DNA of 64,000 bases from Penicillium oxalicum. Lineage: Eukaryota; Ascomycota; Eurotiomycetes; Eurotiales; Aspergillaceae. The position numbers were made by a program, and so were the translations under genes. The stretch spans positions 930,001-994,000 of the forward strand of contig NC_064650.1 of assembly GCF_001723175.1 (NCBI RefSeq). Direction: 5' to 3'. This document shows, piece after piece, positions 24,299 through 33,353 of the stretch. Below the pieces are notes generated by a model that was not told the origin of the DNA, made no database searches, and worked only from the letters and a program-made list of their open reading frames with translations. Positions within the stretch are counted from its first letter, which is position 1. Each line of letters starts with the position of its first letter.

Positions 24299-24952
24299 CC
24301 CAGAGATTACCCTCCGGCCCCCCCCCCCTTCGACCTCCCTTCGACTCGCTCTGTCTTTCCTTTTGACAACAATCGACCTCGCTTGCGACTCGCAATCCTC
24401 CCGCGACTACCGAACTTGACTCAAAGTGACCCTTTCACATTCTATCGGCTCCTGCAACCTTTGCAACCCACCTGCCACCAACATCATCATCGTCAACACC
24501 TTATTGAACGCGGTCTGCTAGTGCGCCTGCTTTCTGTGCTCACTTTACCGGTCCCCAAAGTCCCTCCGACGTCATTTCGGGAGTCCACTTGTACCTTGCA
24601 ATATCGACTCTCATCACGCCCATTACGTCTGTCCTGCCGTGTACCTTCCGCATTTCCGGCGCCCGCAGTTTAAAATCAGCATTGTCAGACCCGCTCGATT
24701 TGGTCGTGACTCCCAATTTTGAAATACGCCCGCTCGATCAACTCCGTTTCTCCCGTGTACGACGCCAGGACCGAGGCATTTGTCAATTCTACACCCATCG
24801 ACGCAGAACCAGATTGACGGTCTTTTTCCACCTCCCGTCATACAACTGCGCACCCTCGTCACCTTTTTCCCCTCTCCTCCGGTCACCTTTCTGCACCTCC
24901 ACAGTTTCGGCTGCATCTCCGTGCGGAATCTCAACGGCTTTCTTTCTCCACC

Positions 24953-25332
24953 ATGTTCTCCTGCGCAAACTATCCCCGCGGCTGCCGAGGCCGCGTCAAC
25001 CGCGACGGCGCTAAATGCTCGGACTGTGTGGTAAGTCAAATCTATGAATCCTTTTGCCTGGAAAATCCCCAACCCTCCTCCTTTGCCCGCCCTTCTCGAG
25101 ACTTTTGCTTGAATCTCTATTGCTAGAGATGTCGTGAATGAAGAGCAAATTTCCGGGTCCGGAAATTGCGAGCAAAAATAAGTCTAACGTGATCTGGCTT
25201 GCACCACAGACTTTGAACCTGCGCCGCCCAGCATCAGCCTCCCCGTTCGCACAGCCCCGTGACTACAAGCGAGCTCTACCCTCCGAAAGATTGCGTAACT
25301 CTGTTTTCAACCGGTCTGAACTCGAGCTCTAA
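24953..25332 (+). CDS. Small four-cysteine protein (66 residues), conserved-type fungal unknown
   Basis: Two exons, 24953-25030 and 25210-25332, joined across a 179-bp intron (GTAAGT..CACAG), give 66 residues. The start lies in a strong context (CCACCATG) and is the first ATG after a leader of about 650 nt. The protein has four cysteines, Cys4, Cys11, Cys22 and Cys25, spaced C-X6-C-X10-C-X2-C, within MFSCANYPRGCRGRV and GAKCSDCV. This resembles a small zinc-binding knuckle. The second half (LNLRRP, then DYKRALPSERLRNSVF) is basic and has no cysteine. I recall similar very short MFSCANYPRGCRGRVN proteins annotated as hypothetical in ascomycetes, but cannot verify this here. No signal peptide is visible, so the protein is probably nuclear or cytosolic. 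Function unknown. Unrelated to its distant neighbours. Confidence 0.8.
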
Positions 25333-28300
25333 GCTTTCTCTCGGTCCATGGCCTATCATGGGTTCAACGAGGAAACGTGAGCCGCATTCTTACTCACAGA
25401 ACTTCCCTTCCGAGTCACCCAAATCATCTATCTCGTTCGACATCGTTCTCGACAGGCTGGCCCTGTCTTTCCGGGGACATGACGACGAACTTATAATATC
25501 CCCGGGTGACAGATCGGGCACCGAAGCGATTCTCACGTTTTCCCTTTCCTTCCGTCTCAAATGCATTCTTGGGAGTTTTGATCATGAAGTTCAGCATCAT
25601 CACGGAGGCCATCCTTTTTCGGCGCGTTTACTTGCTCTTATTCCAACGGCCCTGCGTTCGCGCTGGTCGTGGCTATCACGGTCGCCACAGTTCATCTTTC
25701 GTCTTGTCTTTCCCCAGCTTCTCTCACTTGGACGGATTGGTCACAATGACGAATCATGCGCATCGCTCTTGTCGAGGAATTCGCTTCCTGTGGGTTGCTT
25801 GGGACAATAGTCTTCTCCAAGTTTGATCCGTTTGTGATGCCCCGTTGACGTTTTCCCACTTGGCCTCGTTGGCTTCATCTCTGCATGGGGCCAAGCCCTT
25901 GCGTGTCTACCTTGGCCAGCATTCTCCACTGGAAGATGCCCATCTGGGCGGGGGATGTTTATCTCCTTCCAGTATCTTCCAGTGGTGATCCGTGCCATGC
26001 AGTTCATGCTAGTCACGATCGAGCAGTGATTGTTAAAAGTTCGAGTTTTTCTGTGGCGCCCCTCCCCATCGTCGCTGTGCTTGGTGCGGGTCCGGATGCG
26101 AACCTCGCTGGGTTTGCAGGCGGCGACTGCTCTCCTTACTTTTCCTTTTGATTGTCTCCTTTTCTTCCCATGTCCACCAGTCGTCACGATTGTGATTGAC
26201 TCCGCGATGCCATACCCCCTTACGTTTCATTGATAGCATTTGTAATTTCCAACAGACCTCGTTGCTTTGTCGTACCGGTTCTCACGGGACGGATCGGCGG
26301 TGTTAGCTGTATACGTGATTCTATTGATACCATCCATGCCTTGATCGTCAACACCGTTGTCGCATCATCTTCTTTCTTTGCCCTCCCAACACTGCATCCT
26401 ACTATCCTAGTCCTTCCTGTCTCCCGTAGCCGTGGCTTGTTCTTCTCAGTCTTCATTTAATCGTACTCGGTGCTCGGAACTGACACATGGCGCGTCTCTC
26501 CCCGATTCTCAGCCGCATCACTTGGGTGGCCCCATTTCCTGCGGCAGGCGCACCGTTAAACTACTGCACGTCCGTCAGATCGATCCCGTCTCGCCCACCT
26601 TCCTCCCTGCGTCATCCACCACGTAGACACCGGGTCGCCACACGGGAAACGCCCGGTTTCCAAGATGGCGCCGTGACAGCTTCATCCCTGACTCTGCTCC
26701 GTGCCCACCGCCTCAAACAATCCCAGACTTCTCTTCTAGCCAAACTCAAACGTGACACCGCAAACTCAAACCCGGTGCTCTGAGCGGGGACTGGGTACGC
26801 TGAAACACAGGTAAATTCTCCGATTAGTCTTATGAACATGTACCTTTGATGGACTTTATAAGTAAGGTAGTACTCGGACAGTACGGTACATCAGTCTCTG
26901 TCGGCAAATATACACACACACACACAAGCTCATCGCGTTTCAAAACGCGATACCCGTTTGAATCGCCCGGATCTAGACTCTTCCAAAGTCTAACATCCTT
27001 GGACTTTCCTTTTCCGGCATGTCTCGTACGATAACGTACCGACGACCCCTCGACCAATGCCATGTACATATAGTACCATCGGATTGAGACTGAGTGGAAC
27101 GGAGAGGAGGAAGAGGTAAGAGGCCCACGTATTGTGGATGCGGGGCTGAGATCCCTGTCTGTGGAGGCGGGTGTGGAAAGTTAGCACATCGACTCAGCCA
27201 TGCGCTGGCTTTTGTTATCTGCTTCACATGTTCTCGAACGAGTTGTCAGATTCGGAGCGATGATGAGGTCCTCTACATCCACCTACGTACTTTGGAACCA
27301 GGATTGATTGGAAGTTCTTGGCTTCATGGGGGAAACCTGAGGCTGATGCCAAGGCTGAGCGATGGATGCACCGGTGCAGGGGGCCTAACTTGGTGAAGGG
27401 TCGAGATGAGTTGGAAGTAACCGAGGCTGTGTCGACTCGAGTGATTTTTCTTGGTAGCTTTGGTCCAAGGTACTTAGTTTACCGAGTGTTATGATCGAAC
27501 ATTTCGAATAAGGTAGAACACTTGTCAATGTTGAGTATGTACTTTTAAAACTTGAGGAATCGAGCGATGATTAACTAGGTTTCAATCCGTGGTGAATAGT
27601 CAATAGACTCCGTCACAGAATGTGACGCCCGTCTACGCAAGTCAACCGGGACGGGGGAGGATCACCTCCGTTTTGTGGCGTATTACAAAGTCGGTAATTT
27701 GGGGTCTTGTTGGTACAATGGTCTTCTATCTGAAATGCGCTGGTTGACCTCCATGAAGATGAACTGCCTACATCGCTTTTTTGAAGAATGCATACCACGT
27801 AGCTTACTTGATGATGCCAAAAAAGAAAACAACAGTATGAAGAGATTCGAGCTTTTACGGAAGCTCCCCGCTTTCAACGGTATGCTACTATTCATAGCAA
27901 CATTGGGTGGACGGTCTCTTGGGCTAGTCCAGTCCGGTAGGTCTGCGTAGAAAACTGAATCGCTTGGCAGTACGGCCTGGGGGCTATTATATAGTTCGGA
28001 TCAAGGAAGATGCTCAATTCAGTCGGAGCTTGCCTTGACATAGGTAGGTACTGTAGTCTCTGACAATCTTACGGCCCCGAACTCTAGATTTAGATACATT
28101 CGGTGACTTTATGATTCGCACTATCTACCTACGTGATTGAGCTAAGGGCTGCTTCGTTAGGGTGTGCGGTGTCTCGATTGATGCAATCAATGTATGTACA
28201 TTTTCCTATCAAGTGCCGACCTGGACGATTACAAGCCCTGACCCTTCTTCACTTAGTCAAGCTTGTATAGACTGGAGCCATCACCAAGACATTTCCATTT

Positions 28301-30740
28301 CCAGGCGGTTCGGACACATCTATAGCACGGAGTGGGCTGTTGGCTTTCAAGTGGATCCTTCCACGACTATTGATTGTGTAGATCTGGGTGATCTCTGGCG
28401 ATCAACTTCATTCCGAAAGACCGGAGACAAGGGCATAGGCGAGATCAACCTGCCCGGGCTCCCCTGCGGAGTTCTTTGTATCCTTCTAGTCTACCAGAGA
28501 TGTCCTTGGGTTGAGTCCGAGATTGGTGCCTAAATATTTGTTGATGTTTATTTCTTCAGATTGGCGGCTCTGTGTTGGTGGACCTATTGGACCCGTAGAA
28601 GGTCAGTTCTATTGATTCAGGAAACGAGATCGGCGGAATAAACGTCAAGGGAGATCAGAAAAGAAAAAACAGAAGCAAAAAACGTGTCGAAATCACAGGC
28701 GAGATGTCAGAGCCTTGATGCGTACTTCAGGAAAATGATAGTTAGATCCCACTTAAATCACAGCCCGGTATGATGTCCAGTCAATTCTGTATTTTCATTG
28801 CTTTCAGGATATCCAAATTCCATGCAGCAAGAAGCGCATTGTCCCCACATGGCAAACGCAAACAGGACACGTTGGGCGGTGGAAGAATTAACGTGATTCT
28901 AGTGCCACAATTTTCTGAAATTATCTCTGAAGTACGGGACATATCATGTAACGGTACTCTTTGCTCTTACAGATCTCTGTAAGGAGTAACCTTAAAAGAC
29001 GCAACGTCTCATAGTTTCATGGTGACATTGAAACACCATTAGGTAAATTACGAGAGCACACGCCTCTTTAACTGGTCTCTAATTTCGAGTCTCTACGTGA
29101 ATGCTCGGGTTTCATTTCCTCCTTTTGCCTGCCAGATTTATTCATTCTTCCCTTCCCTTCCCCCTTTCTTGTCCTTCCTTCCCCCCCACTCAAGTCCACT
29201 TCAGCCACAGATCAATAGAGCCTGGCGTGTTTCGGTGTTTCAGGTTAACCCGGTGGAGAGCTCAGGTACCCACTCTTAGGTCGTTCGAGAACATTTTTCT
29301 CACAGACGCGGCGGGGCCGATCGCAGGTCCCTCGTGGCGAGGCATAGGACGAGTCAGGTGGACGGATTTGGCTAAAGGCGAGACCCAAAAGGGGTCAACT
29401 GTGGCTGAATCCAGGAACACGTACCGTCAGCTTTCATCTTCCAACGGCCGCCGGAGACTGGATCTGAATCGACGGGACAACAACCGACATGCATATGCAC
29501 CCATGTTGTATAGTTGCATAGGTATACAGTGTGACATACTACACATGAGAGTTCTGATGATATTTGTTTCCTGAATATAGCTCGTGCCTTTGATCTCAGA
29601 GACTCAACTAGGTGATACAATTAGAGATTTCTTTCTCCCCCTTCGAGCCTCCAGAGCCAACGGCGGGTTGTTGCTCAAAGAGGTTAGAGCCTGCTGCACG
29701 TGGATACGAATAAGACCCACAAGTTTGAGCTCCATTCATTGTCTTGGTCATGTCTCGGTGGATTGTCGATCACTGCCGGTGGTTGCCGAGACGCTCATCC
29801 TGAGAGCGAGCTCCATTCGCGCTAGTGAAAAGCAGTGCTCAAATAACGGTTTCGCAGGCGAGTAGAACGTGATGCAAAACAGCACAGAGTCTGGTGGTCA
29901 TGCCCCACGGTCTCATTCCAATTAGCTCTAGTCCGCTGATCTGCGACCAGCCTCGATGACCATGCCTCGGATTTGCACAAGAAAGAAGGAGACAAAAAAA
30001 GTCCAAACGAGAGAAGAACTCGTGGGTCAAAGGCCGCTGATAGGCAGACCTCGCTGGTGGCACAACTCTTGACTGAGATATCAGCCGGGGCTGTATCGCC
30101 CCCCTCTCACGGCAGGAACAAAGACAATTTTTCAAAACCAAGGTAGTATTGAAAGCCCCCCCCCCCACTGTGTGATGCGCATCTTGACTGTGAAACCCCA
30201 AATCCAGCGTCGATCATCAAGGAGGCAGACCGACAGTGGCAAGGGCTTTGATTTGATCTTTTCATGGGGTCCGCTCCATTGAACCTCAAATCTGGGGCGT
30301 AACAAGCTTTGAAAACTGTCACATCCTAGGCCCCCGCAGTCTACGGGGCTACAACGCGCGGTGGATAGGGGCACTCGATCGTTCATGCAGTCAAAATTAA
30401 TAAGGCTGGATGTCAGAGGCGTGCAGGAGCGCGTGGGCCTGAGAGAACCGCGAACAAATCCTGGTGGCGGGGGTCCATCAATAGATCTTGAAACGCACAC
30501 TCAGCACAGTTTCAATGAAAGTCAACGATTGGGTACAGAAATCTGAAACTTGTTACAGATTCAGCGCTACGCGCGCCCTTCAGCCGCAGATGAACTGCTG
30601 CTTTATTTTTGCGCAACCTTGACGGCAGTTCTGTCAACAGGATCATATTTTATACGGGAATTATTTGTCACCGTTTCCATTTTGCCCTCGCACACGAAAT
30701 CAATGTGGTTGTCAATGACAGGTCAAGGAAAAGCAGTCGC
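25333..30740. other. 5.4-kb region without supported genes
   Basis: The first 1.5 kb (to about 26,850) keeps a C/T-rich plus-strand bias like a transcribed fungal UTR, and may be a long 3' part of the small-peptide transcript. Its frames begin with non-ATG codons and lack protein character. Beyond that I see a (CA)n tract at 26911-26926, an 11-base C run at 30156-30166, and several ACCTACGT-like stretches around 27.3-28.2 kb. There is no credible gene, tRNA or repeat family. The right end contains the 3' flank of the cyclase gene. Confidence 0.45.
26911..26926. repeat. (CA)n microsatellite
   Basis: An uninterrupted AC/CA dinucleotide run of about eight units in the gene-poor region, right of the small-peptide transcript. 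Short simple repeat only. Confidence 0.8.
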
Positions 30741-32246
30741 TCATATCTCTGACAGCATTTGCTCACACACCCACTGAGCTGTCTTTGTATGAAGTGTCCA
30801 ATATCGCTGATGCTCCGTGATCTCAGCCTCCTCGGATAGGACTTTGTCATGAACCTCTTCCGTGGTGTGACCAAGGCGTCCGAGCGCCTCGAATATAACG
30901 ATCTGGTCCCGCATATATGAATCAAGGCAGGGTAGTTTGAGGGCCAAAGGCCGGTCGTGCTCACCATCTCCTTGGGCACCGTGTACCCGTGTATCATCAA
31001 GCGTCTCAGCGAGCTCTTTCAGGAAGTCATTCACACAATTATCGATCATGTTCGAGACCCGTTCTAGATGGGCCTCGTCATTGCTTCTGTTGGGAGCTCG
31101 TCTTTGCCCCCTTGGAAACATCTGATGCTTTTCTGAGTTCTTCTTCCCGCCTTTCGTTTTGGGAGTATCCCCAAGCAAGGAATCACACCCGATGCGAAAG
31201 CCGTTGGCGGTATGAGCAACAAGCAAGATGGAAACCTGGGCATAGTGGAAAGTCGGCTCTGTCAGATATATTTTGATAGGCACTCTGTTTGACTCGCGTG
31301 CTGAATGTTCCAGACTGGGAGAGGAGTCCAAGGTTTTCAATGCCTTTCGCAGGCGGCGATGAGTCTCTCTGATGATATAGTCCATCACGGTAAGGGCTAA
31401 CCCGTCCTCATCCACTTGCTCAAGTGTGTCACTCGGTGCTAAAACAGTGATGTCGATGCGGGTGATTCTTCCACGCTCGTGATTCGTCATGTCGATATGT
31501 GGAAAGCGAGAAGCAGAAGGCGCTTTGCAGGAGGTCTCCTCATCTTTTTGTAGCGGTTGAATCACAAAGCTCATTTCACCCATTGAATGAGGTCCGGTCG
31601 TCCACCCTCGTTTGTGAAGACCGATTGAAAGAGGAGGAAGACCCAAACGAGCAAAATTGGGTATCACTACTTGGGATACATAGTCGTAAGAGGGACACCC
31701 AGAGCCATTCGTGCCGCCCACGATATTAATTGTGATGGCCTCGGTGGTGGCTTTCCTCCCAACATGTAGCATATATGGGTACAGCGCCTGGAAGATCAGA
31801 CAGATAGAACCTGCAGTGTGCATTCGGATTCGGTATTGCGACTTGACAGATATACTTTCCAGGGACACCAGCGAGACGCTGCCACGATTCCGTGGTTGAG
31901 TCTTCAAAGAAACTCGTTGATTCGCCATGTCTCCGGCTTGCGGTGGTGTGAATGTGATCCTTTTGGATCCCACGAACACGTTTGTGACTTGACTGCCACT
32001 GATTTCAGCCAGCAATTTGATCGCAGCCTCGTGAGAGCCTTTCAGACCAGTCTTGCCCAGACGATTCGCCCGAATGTTCTTAATGACCACGGCACGACCT
32101 ATCAATGCTGAGAGACAGATAGCGATTCGGACAAGCTGCCCACCCCCTTCCAGCGTACTTCCGTCAAGGAAAATGGTCTCAGGGGACTTTGGAGCTAAAC
32201 CAGTGCTCTCTGAATGAGGCAGACCAGATTCCTGGGCATACTCCAT
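30741..32246 (-). CDS. RNA 3'-terminal phosphate cyclase-like protein (RtcA family)
   Basis: A single exon of 501 residues from the first ATG, 32246. The frame continues upstream to 32315 but only with a TTG. Family landmarks: FLDGSTLEGGGQLVRIAICLSALIGRAV at the N-terminus, IRANRLGKTGLKGSHEAAIKLLAEIS, VGGTNGSGCPSYDYV, and the C-terminal YWTLHTKTAQWV. His486 in LHTKT sits where RtcA enzymes carry the catalytic histidine that is adenylylated, so it may be an active cyclase and not the Rcl1 ribosome-biogenesis paralogue, which lacks it. The reaction would convert a 3'-phosphate RNA end to a 2',3'-cyclic phosphate using ATP. The protein is over 130 residues longer than bacterial RtcA; a basic insertion (KTKGGKKNSEKHQMFPRGQRRAPNRSN) accounts for part of this. 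The neighbour upstream is divergent. Confidence 0.88.
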   Translation of the reverse strand: MEYAQESGLPHSESTGLAPKSPETIFLDGSTLEGGGQLVRIAICLSALIGRAVVIKNIRANRLGKTGLKGSHEAAIKLLAEISGSQVTNVFVGSKRITFTPPQAGDMANQRVSLKTQPRNRGSVSLVSLESISVKSQYRIRMHTAGSICLIFQALYPYMLHVGRKATTEAITINIVGGTNGSGCPSYDYVSQVVIPNFARLGLPPLSIGLHKRGWTTGPHSMGEMSFVIQPLQKDEETSCKAPSASRFPHIDMTNHERGRITRIDITVLAPSDTLEQVDEDGLALTVMDYIIRETHRRLRKALKTLDSSPSLEHSARESNRVPIKIYLTEPTFHYAQVSILLVAHTANGFRIGCDSLLGDTPKTKGGKKNSEKHQMFPRGQRRAPNRSNDEAHLERVSNMIDNCVNDFLKELAETLDDTRVHGAQGDGEHDRPLALKLPCLDSYMRDQIVIFEALGRLGHTTEEVHDKVLSEEAEITEHQRYWTLHTKTAQWVCEQMLSEI

Positions 32247-33353
32247 TATGTACCGATCCCGAGGGAATTGACAAAGAAAGGCAAAGGAAGAAAAGCACAA
32301 GTAATGCAAGGTCAACTTGAAATGTATTCCTGCAATATTTATAGATTACCTCGATGTTGTGTAATAAGAGCCGACTCGAAGAATATTTGAGAGCCTCTAG
32401 ATAATATAAGGACCAGGACTGATACTGATTAGTCCACAGTCATCAGAGCAGAACTGGCCCTTGCTTGATGCAAACTAGTTCTCTCGGATGTCAACTAGGC
32501 TGACTCTTCGTTGAGTCATGCGCGGAGTGGACGGACCCATTCAGGCAGATGTGACGTGACTCATCACTGCAGGCCCTGGCAGCCTTTGCCCAAACGGGCA
32601 GACGAGGGGACGGCGGTCAAATTTGAAACCCATCATGATGACCACCTGTTCAGACAAGTTTGGACTCGACGAGATCTTGCTATCAAAACGACGTAAGAAC
32701 AGATCAGAATCCTCCAGATGTTAGAAATAACAGAAAAATGTTCTTGTCTATACACGCAACGACTAGTCATCCGTCCTTTAACTAACTCAAGAGGCACAAA
32801 GATCACCAATCCGCACTCTGTAGCCCTTCATCGTGACACGGGACAGACCCTCGAGAAGTTTATTTGATCTCTGCTTCACAGATGCTCTCAATCGGCCGAA
32901 TACTCGATGCTGGAGCTGGTCCCAACCGATCTTTACTTGAGGTTGGCCATGGTTGATTCTTTCTCTCCCACGGTATGAAAATGGATCAAATGGAACTCGA
33001 AACAGCCGGATCTCAACGCGGAGAGTTCAAGGATCATTGCAGCGGTCATCGTTGGTCTCGGTACTTTGATTCCATGACAAATGAGCTTTGGACTTTCCCA
33101 AATTCGTCACATCCGATCTCTATAAAGGCAGCGGCGCCCGATCTTCTGGCGGTCGACGGTGCCAGTGGCGCCTGCCTGCTGGAGTCTATACATCTTTATG
33201 ATCGTCCTTCCATACCTTCGAGTCATCATGCATTTTCTTTCCTCCTTCTTCATATCTTGTTGCTTTTTCTATACAAGGTGCTTACTGCCTCTGCATACAT
33301 AATTTCTCGTTCCGATTCTCAAAATACAGTATTTTCGCAGCGTTTTTCTCAGT
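32247..33353. promoter_or_regulatory. Divergent promoter region, cyclase gene and serine-rich gene
   Basis: 1.1 kb between two divergent starts. A TATA-like CTATAAAG lies at 33119-33126, about 230 bp before the plus-strand ATG at 33354, followed by T/C-rich leader. No further gene is supported. The frame at 32975-33379 runs into the coding start in a different frame and looks like chance. Confidence 0.45.

Noticed and set aside
25259..25810. Plus-strand frame of 183 codons after the small peptide gene
   Set aside because: It begins with GTG, overlaps the second exon of the 66-residue gene in another frame, and has no recognisable content.
17180..30740. Idea that the gene-poor interval is a decayed transposon or RIP region
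   Set aside because: No terminal repeats, no transposase or reverse-transcriptase fragments were recognised, and base composition is not AT-rich.
32247..32315. N-terminal extension of the cyclase protein
   Set aside because: The extension opens with TTG; the first ATG in frame is at 32246.
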